This document shows positions 46,015 through 56,613 of a DNA stretch of 64,000 nucleotides, one piece after another; within the stretch, counting starts at the first letter, position 1; each line of letters starts with the position of its first letter. The translations under genes were made by a program, and so were the position numbers. The stretch spans positions 13,470,849 to 13,534,848 of the forward strand of contig JAKZAP010000001.1 of NCBI GenBank assembly GCA_023053575.1. Reading direction: 5' to 3'. The notes under the pieces are model-generated. The model was not told the DNA's origin, did not search any database, and was given only the letters and a program-made list of their open reading frames with translations. The stretch is from Branchinecta lynchi. Lineage: Eukaryota > Arthropoda > Branchiopoda > Anostraca > Branchinectidae.

Positions 46015-46316
46015 CCGATGAAAAATTTGGCTCAAAATAGTACCATCAAGTAGTACGAAAAAGTTGCATGCAGTACTAACGATGCTACTACATGCTTCTA
46101 CTTCAAGGCTGCCGTGTTACTGCATACTACTATATGCTACTATTAGCAAGACTGGATGCGACTATGGCAAGGCAGGATGCTACCGGATACTACTACATAA
46201 GATTGGACCAGTCTGAGGCAAATTAAATGATAGTATTCTCTGCTGTTACATAGTATTACATGTAACGTTTTCGTACTACTACCATACTACTACGCAGGCT
46301 ACAAATTTTTCATCGG
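46015..46316. mobile_element. MITE-like element with CCGATGAAAAATTTG termini
   Basis: CCGATGAAAAATTTG at the left is inverted as CAAATTTTTCATCGG at the right. The inside is built of TACTACATGC-like units. About 302 bp, non-coding. Confidence 0.65.
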
Positions 46317-46737
46317 GTTTTGACGTATTTAGCCTCAAATCCATTCCATACGTATATGAGCAGTTAGCACACCCATCTGCTCTTGACACTTGTATCAGCG
46401 CTTGGGACAAACAGGAACCTGACGATCCTAAAAGAGTCATATTCTATTTTGAGATCCTCTTTCAGTGTTTTTTCGATGCCCATTTGATTTTCAAAGTAAT
46501 TTTAACGGAAAGGGAATTGCTAACTTGGCTTGTATAATAATAATAATAAATGTATTGCCCATCATAGTGCACAAATGCACAAAAAGACGGAGTTACAGAA
46601 GAAGAAAAAGAACAAAGAAAGAAAGGAAAAAAAGAATATTACTTTCAACAACAATGTTGGAGAGAACTGAAGAAACGAAAGAAAAAAACGCATTGACAGA
46701 ATTTACACTGAGCAAAGCATCTGCCGAGCTACACTAA
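46317..46737. other. Intron 8, with a possible LINE 3' tail
   Basis: ATAATAATAATAAATGTATT then GCCCATCATAG near 46537 resembles the 3' tail of the LINE at 10484 (ATT-rich tail next to TTTATTAAAGCC). Confidence 0.35.
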
Positions 46738-47042
46738 GAGCGTGTTCCACCCTACTTACCGTAGTTACGACGCATGACGTCACGAATTCTGTCTTTTTGC
46801 CGTCAAGGCTGGAACGATTTTTCTATTTTCCAGCAGGATTTCACGCCAGGGGTGAATCCGACCAATCACGTTACAGAGATGCGTAGTTACTACGCTTACT
46901 ACGCTCCCGAGCATGGTAAGCAAATAGTAACTATTAGTTACCATTCCGACAAGGTTGGAACGGTCAGCGTAGTAACTTTTCGTGAGGATGGAACGGAAAT
47001 AGTAACTAATAGTAACTATTGTTAGAAGGGTGGAACACGCTC
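46738..47042. mobile_element. Harbinger-like MITE, copy 3, reverse
   Basis: GAGCGTGTTCCACCCTACTT at the left and GGTGGAACACGCTC at the right, flanked by TAA (46735-46737 and 47043-47045). It is the reverse orientation of the copy at 31966-32269 and nearly the same length (305 against 304). Confidence 0.8.
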
Positions 47043-47564
47043 TAAGGCTGCGCTTGAAGCGCTCTCACCTTTCACGAATTACAGACATGGGAACGTGCTA
47101 CTCAATACTTTGAAGACAACTGTTACCACTTGTCCAAGGTGAACCCTCAGCAGATACTTTACATATTTGTAGAAGGATTTACGAATGTCATTCATATGCG
47201 AGCAAGAAAACAGCTTCCAAAACGGTGCCAAAGCAGTAACGTGCGGAACTACGAACGAATTATACGTTTTAGCAAGAATAGATCAATTAAATTTCAACTT
47301 CATAGAGACAAGGATTCTGTATGCTTTACGAGCTTTACACGAAAAAATGTTTTCATAAGCGAACCGGCGAACCGACCGACTCCAGTCACTGTACGACTAA
47401 ACTTACATATAAGCATGTAAGATTGTTCACGTTCTGTTTTGTTTTGTTGCATGATGGCTTGATGGCTTTAATGTGCAAATAAATCATTCAATCATTCATA
47501 TTTAAATGTCATCTGTATAATAGAAACACATCCAGACCTAGGAAAATACGTCATAATCGTTTTT
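47043..47564. other. Intron 8, possible LINE 3' end
   Basis: AATAAATCATTCAATCATTC near 47478 resembles a LINE tail. An open frame upstream (47058-47420) is discussed among the rejected items. Confidence 0.35.
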
Positions 47565-47815
47565 TCTTGTGCATCCAGAACACTGTTGTTGAAAAGAGGA
47601 GGGGATGTAATGGCTCCTTGTCGTATACCTTTTCAGATTAGGATATTGGCGTAAAAATTGCAGATTTAAGAATTGACAGGATTTGCGCGGGATTTCCTGA
47701 GTCGAAAGCTCGCGTCTCCCCATTTTTCATTAGCACTCGATATCAAATTTGCAATCAGGTAGTGTGCATGTTCACGACCTATCCCTTTCATAAACCCGAA
47801 CTGATTTGGGGGGGA
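47565..47815 (-). pseudogene. Reverse transcriptase fragment of a LINE, internally deleted
   Basis: On the - strand NQFGFMKGIGREHAHYLIAN and, after a stop and about 100 bases, KGIRQGAITSPPLFNNSVLD. These are the RT motifs usually written QFGFRxGR and GVRQGxxLSPLLFN. They normally lie some 60-100 residues apart with the first catalytic Asp between them. Here that part is missing, so the copy is dead. Confidence 0.75.
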
Positions 47816-48092
47816 TTAACACTTACTATTCATTTTTTCTATAACCAACAATTCAGATATTTTTCACAATACAGGGGCAACCGTAATTGGCCTGTAAGAA
47901 CTAGAACAATCCGCGGGCTTTCCTTTCTTATAGAGGGGCTTGCTTTATTTTTATTCTACTTTTCTTTATCTGTTTCTTTTAATTTCGGTAGCCAAAAAGG
48001 TTGTACATTCCAGATCTCGCTAGATCTCATTTCATTATGTTGGATAATAAGTAGCTTTCAGATGTCGGTGTGATTCTACTTTTTATTTCCAG

Positions 48093-48176
48093 GAGGGCAG
48101 CTTCCGCGGGGCGCAGCTTATTTGGAAACTAAGAAGGAAGAAGGTTCGCAGAGTTACCGAAGTTCAAACGAGCCTC
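48093..48176 (+). CDS. SORBS: SORBS/CAP-like adaptor, exon 9: GGQLPRGAAYLE motif
   Basis: Acceptor TTTTTATTTCCAG|GAGGG, donor CCTC|GTAAGT, phase 1 at both ends. It completes the motif begun in exon 8 to read TVTLLQKARGGQLPRGAAYL, then ETKKEEGSQSYRSSNEP (residues 1968-1995). Confidence 0.8.
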
Positions 48177-50039
48177 GTAAGTACATGGTATCTTTTGCTC
48201 ACACAAATATATATATTTCATTTGTAACCCGCCAAATACACAAGGTGGTAGCGGAGTAAAGACAACAACGAAAAACAACACAAGATAAATAACAATTTCT
48301 AATTGGGCCTGAAAACTTCATGAAAAACATCATATACTCGATGACCAGGATGACGAGATGTACATAGTAGTGACTCTGACGTTTTCTGTCGTAAACGAAT
48401 GACATCTTTGATGCCGAACTTCTGAACTAATGTGTGGTTGCGGCAGGAACGAGGAAGGTACATACAAAATTTACAGTGATTATAATAACACGTTGATGAT
48501 TATAACATTCACTGTTCCTTCGGCTATCTTTTTCTGACAAAAATATAATTTAAGAGTGCGTGGGGATTTGCAGCGCTAGCTAGAATATCCTAAGATTTGT
48601 TCGTCCTTCTTAATCATTATCTAAACTCAGAACACACGCCTTTTAATCGAATTTTTCGACAATTTTGACATTTCGGGGGAAAGAGAATGCAATCATAAAA
48701 TCTCTTCCCCGACCACTCCGGGTCCAGTAGATACGCTGGCGATGCGCCCATCGGTAAGCAAGAAGTACTAGAGGTCGCTAGGGTGGAACCGAGTATATCG
48801 TAGGATACTCGAAATTTGAGGGATACAATGGACCCAGCGTTCAGGAAAAACTTTAAGAACAAGGACGAAAAAGTGCCGACAAAATTCCGACGCCCTGATT
48901 TGTGTAACACATTTCACCTGCTTCTCCGTAGATGCTGCCAGAAGATTAGTCACTTGTAAGACTTAATGAGTTTTGGGAAATGACGTTTAGGAAACGCGTG
49001 GGAGATCGGGAAGGAGGTTAGGATTCCTGGCACCAGACTTTTTTGTTGTCCAAAATGAATTGTTATGATCTGACTGGTCACATGACCAAGCGTGTCCCCT
49101 TTGCCGGGATAGAAAAAACAAGGAGGAGGTAGCATCTTTGGGGGTGCGTAATTAGTGACTAGGGCTCAGATGACGATGAATGGGAGGGTGCAGACCTTCC
49201 TTGTGTTTAATTACATTGATTAACTACAACCCCTCCCTGTCCTGGATCCAAGAGGGAGAGGGGGCTTGGCAGATTGTTCTGGACGAGCGCACGACTTTGA
49301 GCCCGTCTTTGCCCTTTTGGAGAGAAACTGAATAGCCGACAGAAAATAAGTATGTTACCTTATATATACAAAATATATTCATGGTTCTGCTATGATGAAA
49401 GAGTCGGAGCCAGTTCTTTATTGTGGTTGTTACTACCCTTTCTGGAACAGAAAGAATAATATATATATATATATTCATATATTTGATTTATGACCCATCA
49501 AATGCTCAAGCGACAGTGGAGTAAAAGGAAAAAGAAAAAACAACACAAATAAAAATCAACGTAAAGCATTTCTAACTGGGTCTAAAAAACCCATGCCTGT
49601 AATGTGGACAGACGTCAACATACTGCCGGGAATTCCTGCTGGACAGACAGTCATTAATACAGATGATGCTGTCGGTCACCAAAAGTAAATTGAAACAATC
49701 GTAACTCCTGTGGAACGAACATGATGAGAGGGAGGAGCTAATTTTCTTGTCGTATCGGACGGAGGAGCAAAATAATGACAAAACCAGGTCGATCATAACT
49801 GATGATAACTCGGTGGAACGCAACAAAAAAACACGTGTCTTTATAGAACAAAAATTCCCGATAGGAGTGCTCCTGGTACAAGCAAAAATCAGCTGAAGAT
49901 CGATCGACACATCATACGAAGTGAACCTAGGATATAAAGAACTGCGTCTGATTTTCCCGGGTTTAATACCCAAAAATCAAACTTTTTGAGTAATTATCTG
50001 TTTCAGTCCTGGATATTGAATTGTGTTATTTGTTTCCAG
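48177..50039. other. Intron 9, with two copies of an AT-tailed repeat
   Basis: ATATATATATTTCATTTGTA then ACCCGCCAAAT (48207) and ATATATATATTCATATATTT then GACCCATCAAAT (49464) start two related segments that both reach a TTTCTAA(T/C)TGG(G) motif about 100 bases on. A segment at 49135-49300 is duplicated at 53050-53185. Confidence 0.5.
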
Positions 50040-50164
50040 TTTATACGATAAAGAGGGAATACGATAGTGAAGAGGAAGGAAAGCGGATCGTCGAACTCAC
50101 CCCTAAAAAATATTCTGGTGTCGGCCCTGTCACTGGAGAAGGAATCCCGCTGGCTCTTAGAAAC
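50040..50164 (+). CDS. SORBS: SORBS/CAP-like adaptor, exon 10: start of SoHo domain
   Basis: Acceptor TTGTTTCCAG|TTTATACG, donor AGAAAC|GTAAGA (phase 0). Residues 1996-2037: the acidic YTIKREYDSEEEGKRIVEL then TPKKYSGVGPVTGEGIPLAL and RN. GVGPVTGEGIPLALR is the hallmark first half of the sorbin-homology domain (G.GP....G.P.A.R). In vertebrate ponsin/CAP this domain binds flotillin and places the adaptor at membrane rafts and adhesion sites. Confidence 0.92.
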
Positions 50165-51076
50165 GTAAGATTTAGTTCAGAGAATTAACGTATGTAGTCG
50201 GATAATATACGTCATGCTAATTACGGCGACTGCACCCGGTTACAAGCCAAACGCCCCTTTCGGAAGTTCTATTGGAACTCTCAACCAATCTGGAAGTCGA
50301 TGATCAATCGGCTCGAGGACTAACCGCTTTGTCGATACGGCTTAACCCGCGAATCGGCAAATATTGGCGAACAGGGGAATATCCGATGTTGGCAGTTAAC
50401 TGAGAACTCGCCGTTTTCTTCGAAGTCGTAAACCTTTTCGCAGAATCACGGGTGAGTCAGTTTCGGAAGTTGACTTCTAACCGTTCGAAGACGCTTCTAC
50501 CCCGTATATAGTGTCGATCTGTTGGTCACTTCAGAGTGCTCCGAAGTTCTGTTTTTACGAAAGAAAAAAAAAATCGTAATAAGCAACGCCATGATTCAGG
50601 ATATGTAGGACATCAGCATTGTGGTGCTCCGTTCGGTTACCAAGCGTGGATTTAAGTTGGGCGTTGGGAAAGAAAATTAGGGACGTCGCTATAGGAAAGT
50701 GCGAAAAATTCCTGGGACGTATAAATTCTATCAAGCAAGAGAAGGTTAGTGCCAACATAATATCTCTTTTCTATGGACGAATTAGAAGGTTTGATCTGGA
50801 TGCCTGTACCATCGAGAAACCAGAAATAGATGGTAGAACAGCGCTTCCACTGAGTGGAATGACCGACTGATACATGGCGTTTCTGGTCAGGTACAACTAA
50901 CATGCCAGTTTCAGCTTAAAGTAACCCAACTTTTTCTTCAGAACTTGACAAATTGGAAAGAGGTCCATGCCAACTGCCTCTCAACAAAACGTCTGTACGT
51001 ACACTGGAACACAACATACCACACATGCTCGAATTTTAACGAACGAGTAGGGGTTTAAAGATTTGCCTCATTTCAG
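50165..51076. other. Intron 10, nothing recognised
   Basis: An 83-codon frame at 50619-50870 has no splice acceptor in a fitting phase. Nothing else is seen. Confidence 0.45.
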
Positions 51077-51149
51077 AACGTAGAAGAAGAAAACAAACAC
51101 GAGTGGTATCGGCGCATGTACGACACCCTGCATAAGCAGCCAAGAACAG
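51077..51149 (+). CDS. SORBS: SORBS/CAP-like adaptor, exon 11: end of SoHo domain
   Basis: Acceptor CCTCATTTCAG|AACG (phase 0), donor AACAG|GTAGGG (phase 1). NVEEENKHEWYRRMYDTLHK then QPRT (residues 2038-2061) is the second half of SoHo (WY..M...IHK in family members). The intron between exons 10 and 11 falls within the domain. Confidence 0.92.
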
Positions 51150-52660
51150 GTAGGGAATTCCATTTCACCTGGGGCGGGGAAGAGTGGTTTCGAAGAGCAA
51201 AGTCCTGCATTGCATTTAGCGAAGAACATGTTCTCCTCTTAGCAGATGATCCTTCTCCTCCCTTTGAGTGTAACTATGCTGAATCGAGAATACTTCCGAT
51301 TCAAGTGAGAGGATTGGAGCTCGGGCCGAGCTTCGGGACTCTCATGCCATGCCCGTGGCAGAAGAGACTCAACCGTTCTGGTGGGTTCCTGGGAAGCTCT
51401 AAGGGTCGAGTTGTGTAGCATTTTTCAACGTTAGATCTGTTCTTTGGAGATTAATATAATAATAATATCAATCCATCAATCAATCATTTATCAATACCAA
51501 ATTATCCATTAGATAGCATAGGCTGACGACAAAGTAATCGTGCACTACACGACAAAAGAAACAATTAGAATAACAAAATAAACAATTAGAAAATTGTCTG
51601 TTTATTAAGCCAAAAGGCCATACAAGAGTAAATACATGTATCACCACACAAATAAACTGTTACACCTGTTACGAGAACTATTACATAAACTAGGCTAAAC
51701 TTTCTGTCCCAGGTCTAAACGCTTTAGTTACATGTTTGCATGCTTCTGCGAGGAAGTTGGATTTTGTAGATTTCAGGATTCCGTATCAACCCACCCCGAA
51801 CTTAGTTCGTCGCGTAGCTTAGAAGTTGTCAGAACCCGTTTTACCAAGCCTCCGTTTGGTCAAAGGATAGTTAGTAATTACTGATGATTTTTTAGATGAT
51901 TACGTTGTCATCAAGTATAAATCGCTCAGAGGTAGTAAATTCTTCAATACTTGCCTGTGTCTTGCCTGTTGGGAATTCTGTATCATCCTTTTTAAGCTGA
52001 ATTGGATCTAAAAGTATTTTCGTCTTGCTTGCTACGTTTCACTGGGCTGAATGAGTAGCATAAGCTTTCAATAAAGCCGGTCTACTGTGCTTGTCCTGGT
52101 CTAAAAGGCGTATGTGTATGAGGCGATTCTGTGTCGATTCTCTGTCGGGAGCGGTGTAGTGGGAATTCTGTTTTATGTGATGTATGGTGGCAGTTCGGTA
52201 GTTTTTGTATTATTTTTCGTTCAACTAATTTCTTCTTTTCTTTATGCATCGCTATCATCTCTTGTCGCTGCGTTATCTTGGCCCGTTGGAATTAACAGCT
52301 AGTTTCGTTACTTGGACATTTTTAGATTTTATACTTACAAAGCAAAATACATTTTGGACGAAAAAAAACGCGGTTGAATCTTGCTTGCTAACAAAAAAAT
52401 GCCGTCCATGTATATATGATTGAACATTGAAGAGGGAGCAGCGAAGAAAATGAGAAAATAAACAAAGACTTCTCAGGTGAACAAACACTCTGAATCTGTC
52501 GACACGAGTGTTGGACGACTGCTGGCATCCTTGTTGTAATATCTATATATCTATATGATGGTCTATTTTTGGTGTTATATTACTATTATTATTTATGTTT
52601 GGCTGGTCTTCCCGCCAGTATTCCTCGATTTTTTTTTTTTTTAATTGAGAAGCTTTACAG
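51150..52660. other. Intron 11, with a LINE 3' end
   Basis: CTGTTTATTAAGCCAAAAGG then CCATACAAGAGTA at 51598-51630 matches TTTATTAAAGCCAACAAAGG then GCCATACAAAAGTA at 10507-10540, so a second, severely truncated - strand copy of that LINE begins here. Nearby ATCAATCAATC repeats are seen. The rest is unrecognised. Confidence 0.55.
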
Positions 52661-52932
52661 GTAATCGCTACCCATACCGACCAGCGGGTGGACGCGGAGC
52701 TGGTAACGGCTACGTCTCTGAGCCGGAGCTTCAGAACGTCGACTACGACTCCGACGCAGCGTCATCTCGATACGGAACGCTTGACAGACGGCGCTTGAAT
52801 AGTGGCAGCAGAGAAAACGACGCGTATCGCAATCCTAGTCCTTCGTACAAGAATCAGCCTGGTCGGATTGAGAACTACACACCTGGCCGGTCGTCTGTAG
52901 CTGAGAGGGAACTTGAGCAACAGAAACAGCAA
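52661..52932 (+). CDS. SORBS: SORBS/CAP-like adaptor, exon 12: YTPGRSSV motif
   Basis: Acceptor AGCTTTACAG|GTAATC in phase 1, donor CAGCAA|GTATGT in phase 0. Residues 2062-2152: GNRYPYRPAGGRGAGNGYVS, tyrosine-rich YDSDAASSRYGTLDRRR, then IENYTPGRSSVAERELEQQK. YTPGRSSV matches the (Y).PG(R/K)SSV element that follows SoHo in SORBS proteins. The tyrosines are possible kinase sites; Abl/Src-family binding is known for vertebrate relatives. Confidence 0.88.
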
Positions 52933-53614
52933 GTATGTGGCAATCTAGTCCGATGTTCGCTTGGAAGGCTAACAGTGGTTTCTCTATCCTTCTATTAGAA
53001 GTATAGGATCGGAAGTTAAATCTCTTTGCACATATACTTGGTATATTTTAGCATCTTTGGGGGTGCGGAATCAGTGACCAGGGTTCAGATTACGATGAAT
53101 GGGAGGGTGCAGACCTGTCCTGGATCCAGGAGGGAGAGGGGGCTTGGCAGATTGTTGTGGACGAGTGTATCACTTTGAGCTCGGTCTCAACAGAAATAGC
53201 AAGTATGTGGCAATCTAGTCCTGTGTTCGCTTAGAAGTGGAAGGATAGGATCGAAAGGATCAAGTGATTTCTTTGTTCGTACATCTGCCCAAAATTTCTG
53301 AATTTGGTTCCTGTTACTTAGTGCTGAAAATGATAGGCAGCCGCTTCTTGATCTTAGTCTTTCACTTCTAAGGCTTGACTCCCTTTCATCTTAAGGAGAG
53401 CATTGACTCATTCTGACTTAGAAGAATCCTCCTTTGCTGAAGACATTTTTTTTTAATCAATATATCTGATTTTTTTTTTGTTTCGTGCTGTCATATTTAC
53501 TCCCCCTCCTGCTATCACCATAAGATTCGTACTTGTAAAGAAAAAACAACAAAATAATGACAAAAACCGCGTGTTTGATCGTCTTTGTTTTCTAAACTCT
53601 TCTTTGTTTCGCAG
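52933..53614. other. Intron 12, with a local segmental duplication
   Basis: 53050-53185 duplicates 49135-49300, and 53189-53245 duplicates the exon 12 splice donor region. See findings. Confidence 0.55.
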
Positions 53615-53676
53615 GCAAGTCACGCGAGTCCAAGATCAGGAAGGTATCAACCACCACCCAACTCATTCACGACGTA
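53615..53676 (+). CDS. SORBS: SORBS/CAP-like adaptor, exon 13
   Basis: Acceptor TTTGTTTCGCAG|GCAAG (phase 0). Donor ACGTA|GTAAGC (phase 2) was chosen because TA+C restores Tyr with exon 14. It encodes ASHASPRSGRYQPPPNSFTT (residues 2153-2172), a basic Pro/Ser linker. Confidence 0.7.
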
Positions 53677-54373
53677 GTAAGCATTATTTTATGTTCTGCC
53701 GCCGCCTATAAAGCTTAGGCCTGTAATAGGTTAGAAAAAGTCTTTGAGCCAGGGTCTACTAGCCAGTTTAGCCAGTTTTTCACTTTTGACATTTCAATGT
53801 GTCGATAATCTACCACAGGTAGGAGAACGAAACCGGACGGACTTTGTCCCATTATTTTCGCGTTGATGTTGGCGTATTTAGGGTTTCAGTTGTAAGGGGT
53901 GGGTGGCGCTGGGAAATGGATTAAACGCAAGTCTGGAGGTCCTAGCCAGGTATTTCCAATTAAATATACACAACAACAAAAAACGTCTGGCCTTTGAAAC
54001 AGAAAAATATCATGAGAAAATTGGCTCCCGTCCTTATTCCTTGGGGGCATGAGCGCTGGAGAACAGTCCGTAGTTTTTGAACCATTCAAAACAAGGAAAC
54101 AAAAAACAAACTTGCAGTACATTGGTACAATTTTTGGATCAAAGCATGTCAAGCAGTATGATCGGAGTTAACGAACATATGCGACATCTTTAAATCTGGT
54201 ATTCGTTCAAAAAATAATCTGATGGTCTAGGGTCTAAGGAAATTTTAGGCTTGCACTGGAACCTCCTCTTGTCTTCCTCTGGCTTCGGAGGAATGGTTAC
54301 CCTGTGTCCCAACCCCGTTCGCAGCGCTAAGAGAGTGTATCCTACGAGTTAACAGGTTGTTTAACTTTTGCAG
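53677..54373. other. Intron 13, nothing recognised
   Basis: No recognisable element. Confidence 0.4.
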
Positions 54374-54552
54374 CGCACTGAAAGAGTCCGGCTACGAGAG
54401 CGACTCGCAGGTTGTATTTCGAAAACGTCACGACAGCGAACTGCAGACTCCTACCTCAGATACAAAAGAATCAAGGTCGCTCTACAAAGAAATTCAGAAA
54501 GGAGGTGAAGTGCCTTTATTTGGGCTGAGGAAGCAAGTACCTGAAAAGCATG
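54374..54552 (+). CDS. SORBS: SORBS/CAP-like adaptor, exon 14: LYKEIQKGGEVPLFGLRK motif
   Basis: Acceptor CTTTTGCAG|CGCAC (one base completes the Tyr codon), donor CATG|GTGAGC (phase 1). Residues 2173-2232: ALKESGYESDSQVVFRKRHD, then SRSLYKEIQKGGEVPLFGLR and KQVPEKH. The (I/L)YK...GG(D/E)(I/V)P..GL element lies between SoHo and the SH3 region in vertebrate SORBS1-3. This is strong support for the family. Confidence 0.9.
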
Positions 54553-54959
54553 GTGAGCGGCGCTTAACCTTTAACAAGATCGAATCTGGGACCCGATTCG
54601 TCATTTCTTTGCTTGCTTCTCTTTTTTCTCTCGAGTCTTTCAGTTTTTCGTTTGATGGATCGGGTTTCAGGTTCCAGCTTTTGAAGTGGGCTTAACTGAA
54701 AGACTGAAATCTCGCATGTTATTGACAGATAACATTTATCTTTTCAGCTTATCTCTTTTTTCAAACTTTAAAAAGTGAAATAAAACAATTCCAATAATTG
54801 AAAACAAAATGTCGATTTCCATGTCCATGCTTTATTTTCAATTTCATGCTATAATAGCCTACATACGTGTAAAACAAAATCCAGTGTACAAAAATTTCCT
54901 TTTCAAGTAACGTTTCACGTCAAATTGTGTTTACATACTTTGACTTATCTATAAATACT
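54553..54959. other. Intron 14, first part, nothing recognised
   Basis: AT-rich with no element recognised. Confidence 0.4.
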
Positions 54960-55352
54960 GCTTCCCAAAGCCGATTACGAATCATATTTGACTGCGTTAA
55001 ACAGTATGGCTGGTGATGTTCATGTGACTGCCTTTATTCCAACAATGTTTTCAACGGATACGTCAGCTACGATTCTTCATCAGCGATATTTCGGCCCTTC
55101 TTGGCAAGGGTCCTCGTCAGGCTGTCAGTCCTCTTGTTCAACTTCGGGGAAGGAAAACTTCGGGGAAGGACCTGTAATCTACAGGTTTGTTTCCTTCCCC
55201 GAAGTTGAACAAGAGGACTGACAGCCTGACGAGGACCCTTGCCAAGAAGGGCCGAAATATCGCTGATAAAGAATCTTAGCTGACGTATACGTTGAAGACA
55301 TCGTTGGTATAAATGTTTCAAAGTCAGCTTGGGCTCAAAGAATATTTACTGC
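54960..55352. mobile_element. Foldback MITE (AAGCTGACTGCGAAT family), longest hairpin
   Basis: GCGATATTTCGGCCCTTCTT then GGCAAGGGTCCTCGTCAGGC, and further inward TTGTTCAACTTCGGGGAAGG, all have exact complements on the other arm, around a short loop near 55170-55185. Terminal GTCAGCTTGGGC is at the right end. The near-perfect arms imply a young or gene-converted copy. Confidence 0.75.
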
Positions 55353-56613
55353 CTTTGCTGCATTGCTGTCTATCTGTGGCGGCTCGCCATTTCTATCATA
55401 TAAGTTGAAGACTATTGGCTCAAGCCAGAAAAGTCCCCTTGCCAAGACGGGCCGAAATATCGCCAAAATAAGACTGAGCTGGTTGACGCGTTAATCCGGT
55501 TAACGCACCCAAATATTTATCCTCTTTCACTCCGTCCTAACCATCCCTATAGTTCTGTCCTGGCTATACACTTTCCTTTTCCCTTCCGGGCAAAAATGGC
55601 AAAATATTCCTATTAAAAAAAGTTACCGCCCTGTTCTCAGAAGAAATTACTTGTTTCTCAATGTACCATCTTGGCGATAACTGTTTTTTTCTCTTATCAG
55701 GAAGTGCTCTCTGTTTTAATTATCCCGCAAACTGTGCTTATCCCTTGCGTCGAAGTAGGGATTCTGCGCTTCCTTTCTTCGGCAGGAAATATATTTTGGA
55801 TTTGATGTAGCATGTGCTATTTTTTTGTATTCACTTTAAAATCTGTACTTCTTTACTAGGTAGGCTAGTTCCAGTCTTAAATAAATTTTCTTAAAAAATT
55901 ATCTTTACTTTGCACAGTAAATAAAGATGATAAAAATTAAACTCAGTAAAATAGATTGAAACATAATTGTAAGATGAAAGATGAGTTAAAAAAAAACACA
56001 ACAAAAAAAAATAACTAAAAAAAAGGAGACGAGAGGTATGGGTTCAGCCACATAGGGTACCTTCCGCCATAGCCATAGCCGCTATAGGGTATCGAAACTG
56101 TTGTGGCAAAAAAGAATTACAACAAAAAACAAGACTCAAGACCAAGCTGTAAACAATGCTCTTCATCTCTTGGCTGTAGCACAGAGGAGTGTAGTAGCTG
56201 TTCAGCTAGAGCAAGTTCTTTGGGGGCTATCCGTCACTCGCCAGTCACAGTTTTTATCTCTGCTGCATCCAGACTGGTTTTATATGATGTTTGCCGTTCT
56301 TTCTCTGTAATAGCTGTAATAGCTTAATCCCTGTTTTCCGATTTTATCAATTAACTTTCTGAAAAGGGAATCGGAGAGCATCTTGGGACCACAACAACAA
56401 AACATACATGCCGCCCTAGAAGCAGCCATCCGTATTTTTCCTTTTTTCCTCTTGTCTTCCCACTCTTTTCACCGCACTTTACAGCTAGCTTGTGCATTTG
56501 GTGTTAGCGTGTGCATGTTCGTTAAAACTTTCGTGACGATCTTTGGGAACATCACAAAATCACATCTGCTTTCCTAAAAAAAAATAGAAATTAAAGAAAC
56601 TATAATCTTGCAG
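55353..56613. other. Intron 14, second part
   Basis: A short foldback-family remnant is at 55436-55490 (CCCCTTGCCAAGACGGGCCG). A poly-A-rich tract lies at 55988-56025. Nothing else is recognised. Confidence 0.45.

Noticed and set aside
47058..47420. TWERATQYFEDNCYHLSK, a protein-like stretch bounded by ACAG and AAG|GTGAAC
   Set aside because: It lies between exons 8 and 9, which join in phase 1. In that phase this piece meets a stop (TGA at its tenth codon), and the motif of exons 8-9 is continuous without it. It is more likely part of a LINE 3' end.
50619..50870. Open frame with LGKKIRDVAIGKCEKFLGRI and a GTTAGT donor in intron 10
   Set aside because: No acceptor in the phase needed between exons 10 and 11, and SoHo is already complete across that junction.
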